From Kiritimatiellia bacterium (lineage in GTDB: Bacteria; Verrucomicrobiota; Kiritimatiellia; RFP12; UBA1067), in the NCBI GenBank assembly GCA_017418445.1, contig JAFONM010000024.1, positions 1 through 40,147 on the forward strand: 40,147 bases of DNA, written 5' to 3'. The first letter of the stretch is position 1; each line of letters opens with the position of its first letter. Below, one piece after another: positions 27,724 through 36,089 of the stretch. A model generated the notes under the pieces. The model was not told the origin of the DNA and searched no databases. It was given only the letters and a program-made list of their open reading frames with translations. A program made the translations under genes and the position numbers.

Positions 27724-30629
27724 GCGAGGAGCAACTGATAAAGACGCCGGGAGTGTTCGGGGAGAACGGGAACTTCCTTCTCGAGCGCGAGCTCGGGCGC
27801 GGCGGAATGGGCGGCGTCTACATGGGTCGAGACAAGATGCTGGACCGCCCCGTGGCCGTGAAGGTCATGCTGCGCGAGTACGGCAGCGACGCGGAATTCG
27901 TCGAGAAGTTCAAGAAGGAGGCCCAGGCCGCGGCGAGGCTCATACATCCGAACATCGCGCAGATATACTCCTACGGCATCTCCGACGGAATGCCGTACAT
28001 CGCGATGGAGCTCGTGCCCGGCGGCTCCCTGGAGGGACTGATGCGGACGCATGGCGCGAACATCGACGTTCCGCGCGTCATGAAGATCGGCGAACAGGTC
28101 GCGCAGGCGCTCCGCTGCGCCGCCGACCAGGGGCTCGTCCACGGCGACGTCAAGCCCGAAAACGTCCTCCTGGACGCGAACGGCAACGCGAAGCTCGTCG
28201 ACTTCGGACTCGCCGCGATGCAGAAGGACACGGACGAAATCTGGGGGACTCCGTACTACATCGCCCCCGAGAAGGTCAAGAAGCAGGCCGTCGACTACCG
28301 TGCGGACATGTACTCGCTCGGCGGGACGCTCTACCACGCGCTCACGGGCGTCGCCCCGTTCGAGGGCGACGACGCCGCGTCCGTCGTGAGGAAGCGCTTC
28401 CAGGGACCTCCCGCCAGGCCCAGCGAGGTCCGCCCGGGGCTCTCCCCTCAGATCGACTACCTCGTCATGAAGATGCTTGAGGCGGATCCCTACAAGCGGT
28501 ATCCCAGCTTCGAGGCGCTCCTTGCGGACTTCAAGAAGGTCATGACGACCGGCCTAGCCCCCGTGTCGGCCCAGCCTCAGTCTTCGGGCGGCAAGATCAA
28601 GCTTTCCACAAGCAGGTCCAAGCTCAGGCCCGCCAAGATGAAGCTCTCGTCTTCTTCGCCGGACGAAGGCGGCGAGGAGCAGCCTTCGCCGGCCGAGGCC
28701 GCCTCGGCGGGCGCAAAGCTGACGCTCAAGCCCAGGCGCAAGTTCACCATCCACCATCCCCCCGCGACGCCGGCCGAGGAGGGCGGAGGCGAGGACGAGG
28801 TCGCCGAGCTCGACCCGGTGGAGGGTTCGCCCGATTCCGCGATACCGGATCGCCTTCGCATCCCGGGGATGGGCGACGATGAGTTCGCCGACGACGAGGG
28901 CGGAACCCACTTCGGCCTCATCGTCGGAATCGTCCTCGGCGTAATAGGCCTCGCGGCAGGCGGCCTCTTCTGGTACTGGAGCGCCTTCCATGCCGGCGAG
29001 TCGGCCTCCGCGCAGGCCCGGGTCGACTCCGGGTTCGAGACGGTCCGGAGGAACTATTCCGTCCTCACCACCAAGGTGAACGAGTTCCAGGACCAGCTGG
29101 ACAAGATCGCCAGCGAGGCGACGAACGAGTGCCAGAGGATAACCGACGAGATGGCCAGGAAGATGGAGGAGATCTATCCCGAGGAGTACATCGGGCTCCT
29201 CAAGCCTCCGAAGACCGCGATGCTCCTCAAGGCCGAGGCCGAACTCGAGAGGGAGCTGGCTCCGCCGGCGGACACCAACGCCGCGCCCGCGGCCGCAACC
29301 AACGTGGCGGACACCGCGGCCGCGGCGCCGAAGGCGGCCGCAGGGGCCAATGCCGCTCCGGGGGTTCCGCAGTTCCGTCCGCCCGTCGGGGACGAGGCGG
29401 ATCCGATGTCGCCGGAGCACGAGGATTACATGAAGGAGAAGGCCGAGTGGGAGGCCAAGCAGAAGGCGAAGTCGGCCGCGCCCGCCGCACAGGACCAGGG
29501 CGCCGCGGCACCCGCCGCCGATGCCGCGAAGACCGATTCCGATTCCTCCGGAGGCGAAGACGGCGAGGTCCTCGACAAGCCGACCTGCATCGAGAAGATG
29601 AACAAGATATGGGAGGCTACCTACGACTGCCAGGGCGCGGTGATCGTCGTCCAGCGCAAGCTGAACAAGATCAAGGCCGACATCGCGTCCAAGTCGCAGA
29701 TGCCCGCCCCTGAGATGCGCAGCGAGGCCACGCTCAAGGCGTTCAACGACGCGCAGATGCGGCTCGACGAAGACTACAAGGCGCTCAAGAACTCGGACGA
29801 GGTCACCGAGCACGTCCAGAAGATCAACAATCTCCTGAAGAGCCGCGGCAAGAAGGCGCTGAAGGACTGCCACGACCAGGTCAAGCGCATCAAGGAGAAG
29901 CGCTACCAGAAGAAGCTCGAGGAGGAGAACGCGACCAGGATCAAGGAGGAGAACGAGCGCCGCGAACGCGAGCTCAGGGAGCGCAGGGAGAAGGAGGTCG
30001 CCCAGGCGAAGGAGATCTACGAGGGTCTCGTCTCGGAGGGCCACATCCGCACGCTCGACTGGCGCGGCTGCACGAACAAGCTGCTCCTCGCGAAGTCCAA
30101 CATGTCGTCCGGCGAAGGCAAGGCCGAGGCCGATTTCCAGATACTGAAGATCAAGATGATGGCCGACGTTCAGGGGGTCATCCAGCGGAACATTGCCGGC
30201 TGGACCTTCAAGCTCGGCGAGGGCAGGGATTCCAAGGCCAAGCCCATCAAGGACTGGACCGTCACCGGCGTCGACGACCGGCACATATTCCTGAGGAGCA
30301 GGAAGGGCGAGAAGCGCGAGATCACCTGGATGAGGTTCTACAACGACTACCACGCCAACTTCAGCGCGCTCATCAACAAGTACATCCGCAACGGCGACAG
30401 GTTCGGCAATCCGAAGCTGAGAAAGCTCGACCGCGTCAACGCCATGATCGGCGCCGCGCTCACGCTCGAGATAATATGCTCCAACGACGCGACGGCCGAG
30501 GGCTTCGCCAACAACATGGCGAAGCAGGCGCTCAAGGCCTTCCCCGAGATGACCGACACGATCAAGCGCATATGGCCCGACAAGGACTTCTCCGACGTCG
30601 AGGCCGAGGCGCAGTCCGAAAACCTGTAG
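27720..30629 (+). CDS. Transmembrane Ser/Thr protein kinase with coiled-coil and novel C-terminal domain
   Basis: The protein has 969 residues from the ATG overlapping the lepB stop; an in-frame ATG 15 nt earlier is less likely. Residues about 18-280 are a Hanks-type kinase: glycine loop 'LGRGGMGGVYMGRD', Lys in 'VAVKVML', catalytic loop 'HGDVKPENVLL' and Mg-binding 'DFGLA'. The catalytic loop reads HGD, not HRD, so it is a non-RD kinase, but the Asp is kept. An acidic/Ala-rich linker leads to one membrane helix near residues 398-420. Beyond it lie helical, Ala/Pro-rich linker segments, a long charged coiled coil (about residues 650-780) and a C-terminal domain of about 200 residues ('NIAGWTFKLGEG', 'GEKREITWMRFYND') that I do not recognise. 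It is likely a membrane sensor kinase with a periplasmic C-terminus. Confidence 0.9.
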   Translation: MSEEQLIKTPGVFGENGNFLLERELGRGGMGGVYMGRDKMLDRPVAVKVMLREYGSDAEFVEKFKKEAQAAARLIHPNIAQIYSYGISDGMPYIAMELVPGGSLEGLMRTHGANIDVPRVMKIGEQVAQALRCAADQGLVHGDVKPENVLLDANGNAKLVDFGLAAMQKDTDEIWGTPYYIAPEKVKKQAVDYRADMYSLGGTLYHALTGVAPFEGDDAASVVRKRFQGPPARPSEVRPGLSPQIDYLVMKMLEADPYKRYPSFEALLADFKKVMTTGLAPVSAQPQSSGGKIKLSTSRSKLRPAKMKLSSSSPDEGGEEQPSPAEAASAGAKLTLKPRRKFTIHHPPATPAEEGGGEDEVAELDPVEGSPDSAIPDRLRIPGMGDDEFADDEGGTHFGLIVGIVLGVIGLAAGGLFWYWSAFHAGESASAQARVDSGFETVRRNYSVLTTKVNEFQDQLDKIASEATNECQRITDEMARKMEEIYPEEYIGLLKPPKTAMLLKAEAELERELAPPADTNAAPAAATNVADTAAAAPKAAAGANAAPGVPQFRPPVGDEADPMSPEHEDYMKEKAEWEAKQKAKSAAPAAQDQGAAAPAADAAKTDSDSSGGEDGEVLDKPTCIEKMNKIWEATYDCQGAVIVVQRKLNKIKADIASKSQMPAPEMRSEATLKAFNDAQMRLDEDYKALKNSDEVTEHVQKINNLLKSRGKKALKDCHDQVKRIKEKRYQKKLEEENATRIKEENERRERELRERREKEVAQAKEIYEGLVSEGHIRTLDWRGCTNKLLLAKSNMSSGEGKAEADFQILKIKMMADVQGVIQRNIAGWTFKLGEGRDSKAKPIKDWTVTGVDDRHIFLRSRKGEKREITWMRFYNDYHANFSALINKYIRNGDRFGNPKLRKLDRVNAMIGAALTLEIICSNDATAEGFANNMAKQALKAFPEMTDTIKRIWPDKDFSDVEAEAQSENL

Positions 30630-30636
30630 AATCAAG

Positions 30637-32139
30637 ATGAACTACCTGACCAAGATACTCAACGCGACGGTCTACGATGTCGCAAGGGTGACGCCCCTCG
30701 ACGAGGCGACGGCCATCTCGAAGAAATACGGAACGACCTTCCTCCTCAAGCGGGAGGACCTGCAGGACGTGCACAGCTACAAGATCCGCGGGGCCTACAA
30801 CAAGATGTCCCAGCTCCCGCGAAAGGAGCTCGACAAGGGCGTGATCTGCGCCTCCGCCGGGAACCACGCGCAGGGCGTCGCGCTCTCCGCGAAGAGGCTC
30901 GGCGCGAAGGCGACGATCGTCATGCCGGTCACAACCCCGGAGATCAAGACCTCGGCCGTAAAAGCCTACGGCGCGTCGATCGTCCTCCACGGCGACTCCT
31001 ACTCCGACACCTACGAGGAGCTTCACCGTCAGATCAAGGAGCATGGCTACGTCTACATCGCTCCGTTCGACGATCCGGACGTCATCGCCGGACAGGGAAC
31101 GGTCGGCAAGGAGATACTCGACCAGGCCGGACGCAGCCTCGACGCCGTGTACGTCCCGATCGGAGGCGGCGGACTCGCCGCGGGAGTCTCCGTCTACATC
31201 AAGAGCGTCCGTCCGTGGATCAGGGTGTACGGAGTGGAGCCCGACGATTCCGACTGCATGTTCCGCTCGCTCAAGGCCGGCAGGCGCGTCACGCTGGACA
31301 ACCCGGGACTCTTCGCGGACGGCGTCTGCGTGAAGGAGCCGGGCGTCGAGACCTTCAGGCTCTGCCGTGAGAACCTCGACGGAATCGTCCATGTCTCGAC
31401 CGCCGAGACATGCGCCGCGATAAAGGACATCTTCGAGGCTACCCGCGCCGTCTGCGAGCCCGCCGGAGCGCTTGCCCTCGCGGCCGCGAAGAAGAACGCC
31501 AGGAAGGGCGAAAGGGTCGCGTGCGTCATCTCCGGCGCGAACATGAACTTCGACCGCATACGTTTCGTGAGCGAGCTCACCGAGCTCGGCGAGGGCCGCG
31601 AGGCGATATTCGACTGCGCGATCCCCGAGAAGGCCGGCAGTTTCCTCAAGTTCGTCGAGAAGCTCGGCAGGCACAGCGTCACGGAATTCAACTACCGTAT
31701 GTCCGAGGGACTCAACGCTCACGTGTTCGTGGGCGTGGGCGTGAGGGACCTTGCCGAGCGCAAGGCGCTCCAGAAGTCCTTCCGCGCGGCCGGCTTCCAC
31801 TGCATCGACCTCTCGGACAACATGCTCGCCAAGGAGCACGTCAGGTTCATGGTCGGCGGACGCTCCCAGGTCGCGGTCGCGAACGAGGTCGTCTACAACT
31901 TCGAGTTCCCGGAGCGCCCCGGCGCGCTGATGGACTTCCTCAGGGTTCTTGGCGGACGCTGGAACGTGTCGCTCTTCCACTACCGCAACCACGGCGCGGA
32001 CCACGGCAAGGTGCTCGTAGGCTTCCAGGTTCCCAGGGACCAGCGCGACGAGTTCGCGAGGGCGCTCGACGAGATCGGCTATCCGTTCTCCGACGTTACG
32101 CGCGATCCCGCCTACAGGTACTTCCTCGGCAAGAGATAA
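30637..32139 (+). CDS. ilvA: Threonine ammonia-lyase (threonine deaminase), biosynthetic type
   Basis: The protein has 500 residues (E. coli IlvA 514). This PLP enzyme converts threonine to 2-oxobutanoate for isoleucine synthesis. The PLP lysine is K49 in 'DVHSYKIRGAYNKM'; 'CASAGNHAQGVALSAKRLG' and 'VPIGGGGLAAGVS' bind the cofactor. The C-terminal third contains two ACT-like regulatory domains ('EKAGSFLKFVEKLGRHSVTEFNYR', 'ERPGALMDFLRVLGGRWNVSLFHYRNHGADHGKVLVGFQV'), so isoleucine feedback is expected. The gene starts 7 nt after the kinase stop and its TAA shares one base with the ATG of the debranching enzyme. Confidence 0.96.
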   Translation: MNYLTKILNATVYDVARVTPLDEATAISKKYGTTFLLKREDLQDVHSYKIRGAYNKMSQLPRKELDKGVICASAGNHAQGVALSAKRLGAKATIVMPVTTPEIKTSAVKAYGASIVLHGDSYSDTYEELHRQIKEHGYVYIAPFDDPDVIAGQGTVGKEILDQAGRSLDAVYVPIGGGGLAAGVSVYIKSVRPWIRVYGVEPDDSDCMFRSLKAGRRVTLDNPGLFADGVCVKEPGVETFRLCRENLDGIVHVSTAETCAAIKDIFEATRAVCEPAGALALAAAKKNARKGERVACVISGANMNFDRIRFVSELTELGEGREAIFDCAIPEKAGSFLKFVEKLGRHSVTEFNYRMSEGLNAHVFVGVGVRDLAERKALQKSFRAAGFHCIDLSDNMLAKEHVRFMVGGRSQVAVANEVVYNFEFPERPGALMDFLRVLGGRWNVSLFHYRNHGADHGKVLVGFQVPRDQRDEFARALDEIGYPFSDVTRDPAYRYFLGKR

Positions 32140-35100
32140 TGAGACAGACGCCACCCCCCGAAAGCTTCCTCCTAAAGTGGAGGGGCGATGTTCTCGCTGT
32201 AACCCTCGAACTCGACTCTCCCCGCAGGGGACGGGCCGCATTCCGCACGAACATCGGCCGTGCGCGGGTCCGGCGCCGCGAAATCATCGCGGAGACCGAA
32301 CGCGGAGAGACGCCGCTCGCGCGCGCCTGGACGGACATTCCGCTCCCCGAGGTTTCGCCCGGAGTTTTCCGCGCGGACATTCCGCTCGACGAGGTCGGCG
32401 TCTTCTCCGGCAAGGCCTGCTTCTTCCCCGAGGGCTCCAACGTGCCGGAGTGGCCCGAGGGACAGAACCTGCACGTAAAGGTCGAGAGCGCCCTGACGCG
32501 CAGGAACAACTCGATCTACACCGTCTTCCCGCGCCAGTTCGGGTCCTTCCGCGAGATCGTGCGGAGGCTTCCGCTCATCATGGACAAGATGGGCTTCAGG
32601 CTCATACAGACTCTCCCGCCGTTCCCCGTCCCGACCACCTACGCCGTGATGGGCGAGTACGGATGCCCGTTCGCCGCCCTCGATTTCTTTTCCGTCGATC
32701 CCGCGATGGCGGAGTTCGACGAGTACGCGACGCCGCTCGACCAGTTCCGCGAACTCATCGACGCGATACACGCGCGGCGCGGACTCTTCTTCGTCGACCT
32801 CCCCGCGAACCACACCGGCTGGGCGTCGACGCTGCAGACCCACCATCCCGACTGGTTCCACCGCGAGCCTGACGGACGCTTCGTGTCGCCCGGAGCGTGG
32901 GGCGTCAAGTGGGCGGACCTCGTGGAGCTCGACTACTCGAATCCTGAGCTGAGGTCCTACATGGCGGACGTCTTCCTGTTCTGGTGCCGCAACGGAGTGG
33001 ACGGCTTCCGCGGCGACGCGGGCTACATGATTCCCGCGCAGACCTGGGAATACATCGTCGCGCGCGTCCGCGAGGAGTATCCGGACACCATATTCATGCT
33101 CGAGGGACTCGGCGGAGACATCAAGGTGACCGACCGCCTGCTCGCGGAGTCCAACCTCGACTGGGCCTATTCCGAAATCTTCCAGACCTATGACCGCGGA
33201 GCCTTCGAGTGGTATCTCCCGGGCGCCATCGAGCGCAGCGAGAAGTACGGGACGCTCGTCCACTTCGCGGAGACGCACGACAACGACCGCCTTGCGAAGA
33301 AGGGCGAGACCTACGCGCGGCTCCGCGTCCAGCTTGCCGCGCTCCTGAGCGGACAGGGCGCATGGGGAATCGCCAACGGCGTCGAGTGGTACTGCAGGGA
33401 GAAGATCGACGTCCACGGCAGGAACGACCTCAACTGGGGCGCCGAGAACAACATGGTCGAGCTGATTTCAAGGCTCAACTCCATCCTCGATTCGAATCCG
33501 CTCTTCTCCGGCGCGAGCCACCTCTCCGTCGTCACGCGCGGAGCCGGCAACACGCTCGCGGTCGTTCGCGAGAAGGGCGGCGACAAGGCGCTTCTCCTCG
33601 CGAACCTCGACTGCGAACGGCCTGCCGCGATCGAGTGGGACCTCAATGCCTTCTCCGAGAAGGAGGCGTTCGACCTCCTTGCGGAGCGCAAGGTCGCGCT
33701 CACGGGCCCCGTCCGTCTCGGCCCCGGCCAGGTCCTCTGCCTCGCCGCCCGTCGTCAGCCGCCGGCCGCCTGCCGCCTGCCGCCACCCGCCTGCCGCCAG
33801 CCGCCGGCCGCCACCCACCTCTTCCACTGGGTGTTCCCGCGCGACCTCAGGCGCGAGGTGGTCGTCCCGGAGGACGAATGGGTGGAGGTGTCGGCCCCGC
33901 ACCATTTCCGCATGCGCATCATCGATTCGGCGACCGGCATGACTCTTCGCGTCTTCCGCTCGCTGGACGAGGAGAACGGACGCCACGTCGCGTATTTCGA
34001 CGCGCCGCACTACAAGGGCGACGGCACGTCCTGTCGCAGGCTCGTCTTCTCGATGATCGTGTACGAACCAGAGAAGCCGCGGCGGACGACTTCGACGTTC
34101 CTCGTTCCTCCGCGCGGAGATTCGGCTCGCGCCCGCCTTGCGCTCGACGGCGAGGGCGTGAGGGCCGCGCCGGAAACGCGGACGATACTTTCCAACGGCG
34201 CCGGCGCGGCGAGTCAGATGCGCGCGGGATGGGGCGACATACGCAGCCAGTACGACGCCATACTCGCCGCGAATCCGAATCCGGACTGCCCCGGCGACCG
34301 GCTCAACCTCTGGACGCGCACTCGCTGCTGGCTGCAGCGCGAGGGATATACGAGGGAGTTCGACAGGCGGTGCGTCACCTCGTTCATCGCAGATCCCGCG
34401 GGACGGTTCGCGCGCTGGGAGTTCCTGGTTCCGTGCGGAATGGGCAAGACCACTTCATTCGTATTCGACGTCTCGCTCGCACGCGGAGTCAACGCCGCGC
34501 GCATCAAGGTCGCCCGCATCGACAAGGGAGAGGACGACGTCGGCGACCAGGTCCGCATCGTCTTCCGTCCCGACATCGAGTGGCGCAGCTTCCATTCCGC
34601 GACCAAGGCATATGCGGGACTCGAGCAGAAGTTTCCGGCGAGCGTCGTTCCGTCGCCGCGCGGATTCGCGTTCTCGCCGTACGACGGCACGTTCGTCCTT
34701 TCGGTCGACGGCGGAGACTACCACCACGAGCCTCAGTGGTCGTACAGCGTCGGACATCCCGAGGAGGCCGCGCGCGGACAGGATCCGGCGGGGGACCTCT
34801 TCAGCCCCGGCTGGATATCGGCAGATCTCAAGGTCGGCGAAGTAGTGACCCTCACGGGCGAGCTGAATCCCGGGGAATCCCGTCCGGTATTCCCGGAAGG
34901 GGTCGACTTGATGCACGAATCGCTCGACGCCGGCTGCATGCCCATCGCCGAGGCGCTGTCCTCCTCGCTCGATCTCTTCATCGTGAAGCGCGACGACCTC
35001 AAGACCGTCATCGCCGGATATCCGTGGTTCCTCGACTGGGGACGCGACACGTTCATCTTCATGCGGGGAATGATCGCCGCCGGAAAGATAGACGAGTCCG

Positions 35101-36056
35101 TCGCCATACTCAAGGCGTTCGCCGCGTTCGAGGAGAAGGGGACGCTTCCGAACATCATCTACGGCGGCAAGGCCGGGAACCGCGACACGACAGACGCCCA
35201 GCTCTGGTTCATCCGATGCGTACAGGAGGTGGAGCAGAGCGGCGAAGCGGGTTCCGACGGCGACAATCTTGCGCTTGCGCCCGCGGCGGCCTCCGAGGCC
35301 GCCGCGCTCAGGAGGACGTGCGAAGCCATCGTGGACAACTACATCAAGGGAACGCCCAACGGCATCAGGGTCGATCCGGACTCGGGTCTCGTATTCTCGC
35401 CGTCCCACTTCACGTGGATGGACACGAACTACCCGGCCTGCACTCCTCGTGAGGGATATCCCGTCGAGATACAGGCGCTGTGGGTCTCCGCCCTGCGGTA
35501 TCTCGGACGCGACGAACTCGCCGAGAAGGCGAAGGCTTCGATAGTCAGGTACTTCAGGAGACCGGACGGCAACGGATACTACGACTGCCTTGCGGCGCCC
35601 GCCGGCGAACGCGCGGCGGACGCGAAGCCCGAGGATGCGATCCGTCCCAACCAGCTCTTTCTCGTCACGCTCGGCATCCTCGACGACAGGTCGATTCTCG
35701 ACGCGACCGAGGAGCTTCTCGTCCCAGGCGGCATCCGTTCCCTCAACGCCGACAACGCGCTGTATCGCGGCGTCTACGAGGGCGACGAGGATACGCGGCG
35801 CAAGCCCGCCTACCACAACGGGACCGTCTGGGCGTGGCAGTTCCCGCTATGGGCGGAAGCCCTCGCGAAGACCGGCAAGGCGGCGAAGGACGTCGCGCGC
35901 GAACTTCTCGCGGGAGCGGTTGACAACCTGAACTCCGGCTGCCTCGGACACCTCAGCGAAATCGCCGACGGAGACGCGCCGCACGCGCAGAAGGGCTGCA
36001 CGGCCCAGGCCTGGAGCGACTCCGAGCTGCTGCGCGTCTGGCTGAAGCTGCGCTGA
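32139..36056 (+). CDS. GH13 alpha-glucan hydrolase/transferase fused to GDE-type amylo-alpha-1,6-glucosidase
   Basis: The protein has 1305 residues. Residues about 1-120 are beta-sandwich; about 125-530 form a GH13 barrel with nucleophile D293 ('GFRGDAGYM'), acid/base E322 ('FMLEGLGGD') and D381 ('ETHDNDR'). A Pro/Ala/Arg-rich linker (about residues 540-563) is encoded by tandem heptamers. The remainder is a glycogen-debranching-type unit: a beta-rich part about 565-920, then an (alpha/alpha)6 GH133-like domain with 'YPWFLDWGRDTFIFMRG' near 963-979, 'LPNIIYGGKAGNRDTTDAQLWFI' and 'RPNQLFLVTLGILDD'. The order transferase-like GH13 then glucosidase mirrors eukaryotic glycogen debranching enzyme, suggesting both debranching steps in one chain. 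There is no signal peptide, so it probably acts on cytoplasmic glycogen. The ATG shares a base with the ilvA stop. Confidence 0.9.
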   Translation: MRQTPPPESFLLKWRGDVLAVTLELDSPRRGRAAFRTNIGRARVRRREIIAETERGETPLARAWTDIPLPEVSPGVFRADIPLDEVGVFSGKACFFPEGSNVPEWPEGQNLHVKVESALTRRNNSIYTVFPRQFGSFREIVRRLPLIMDKMGFRLIQTLPPFPVPTTYAVMGEYGCPFAALDFFSVDPAMAEFDEYATPLDQFRELIDAIHARRGLFFVDLPANHTGWASTLQTHHPDWFHREPDGRFVSPGAWGVKWADLVELDYSNPELRSYMADVFLFWCRNGVDGFRGDAGYMIPAQTWEYIVARVREEYPDTIFMLEGLGGDIKVTDRLLAESNLDWAYSEIFQTYDRGAFEWYLPGAIERSEKYGTLVHFAETHDNDRLAKKGETYARLRVQLAALLSGQGAWGIANGVEWYCREKIDVHGRNDLNWGAENNMVELISRLNSILDSNPLFSGASHLSVVTRGAGNTLAVVREKGGDKALLLANLDCERPAAIEWDLNAFSEKEAFDLLAERKVALTGPVRLGPGQVLCLAARRQPPAACRLPPPACRQPPAATHLFHWVFPRDLRREVVVPEDEWVEVSAPHHFRMRIIDSATGMTLRVFRSLDEENGRHVAYFDAPHYKGDGTSCRRLVFSMIVYEPEKPRRTTSTFLVPPRGDSARARLALDGEGVRAAPETRTILSNGAGAASQMRAGWGDIRSQYDAILAANPNPDCPGDRLNLWTRTRCWLQREGYTREFDRRCVTSFIADPAGRFARWEFLVPCGMGKTTSFVFDVSLARGVNAARIKVARIDKGEDDVGDQVRIVFRPDIEWRSFHSATKAYAGLEQKFPASVVPSPRGFAFSPYDGTFVLSVDGGDYHHEPQWSYSVGHPEEAARGQDPAGDLFSPGWISADLKVGEVVTLTGELNPGESRPVFPEGVDLMHESLDAGCMPIAEALSSSLDLFIVKRDDLKTVIAGYPWFLDWGRDTFIFMRGMIAAGKIDESVAILKAFAAFEEKGTLPNIIYGGKAGNRDTTDAQLWFIRCVQEVEQSGEAGSDGDNLALAPAAASEAAALRRTCEAIVDNYIKGTPNGIRVDPDSGLVFSPSHFTWMDTNYPACTPREGYPVEIQALWVSALRYLGRDELAEKAKASIVRYFRRPDGNGYYDCLAAPAGERAADAKPEDAIRPNQLFLVTLGILDDRSILDATEELLVPGGIRSLNADNALYRGVYEGDEDTRRKPAYHNGTVWAWQFPLWAEALAKTGKAAKDVARELLAGAVDNLNSGCLGHLSEIADGDAPHAQKGCTAQAWSDSELLRVWLKLR
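33758..33813. repeat. Eight tandem GC-rich heptamers in the linker of the GH13 fusion
   Basis: Units follow SCCGCCN (for example GCCGCCG, GCCGCCT, GCCGCCA, CCCGCCT). They share a 16-base identical run with the pflA array at 22116-22150. They are translated as a Pro/Ala/Cys/Arg-rich hinge exactly at the boundary between the GH13 and debranching halves. Confidence 0.8.
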
Positions 36057-36060
36057 GACG

Positions 36061-36089
36061 CACGCTCGACCGCAGTCGGTCAGAGCGTG
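36061..36089. terminator. Hairpin between convergent genes, possible two-way terminator
   Basis: CACGCTC (36061-36067) pairs with GAGCGTG (36083-36089), and ACCG (36069-36072) with CGGT (36077-36080) inside it. It lies between the stop of the GH13 fusion and that of the SGNH-GH78 gene. No T-run follows on either strand, so termination is only inferred from position. Confidence 0.35.

Noticed and set aside
30625-30639. TGTAGAAT just before the ilvA ATG as another extended -10
   Set aside because: TG abuts the hexamer without the intervening base, and only 4 nt separate it from the ATG; the TAG is also the kinase stop codon. Probably coincidence.
36061-36089. A strong bidirectional intrinsic terminator
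   Set aside because: The stem is good but no T-run follows on either strand, so it is listed only at low confidence.
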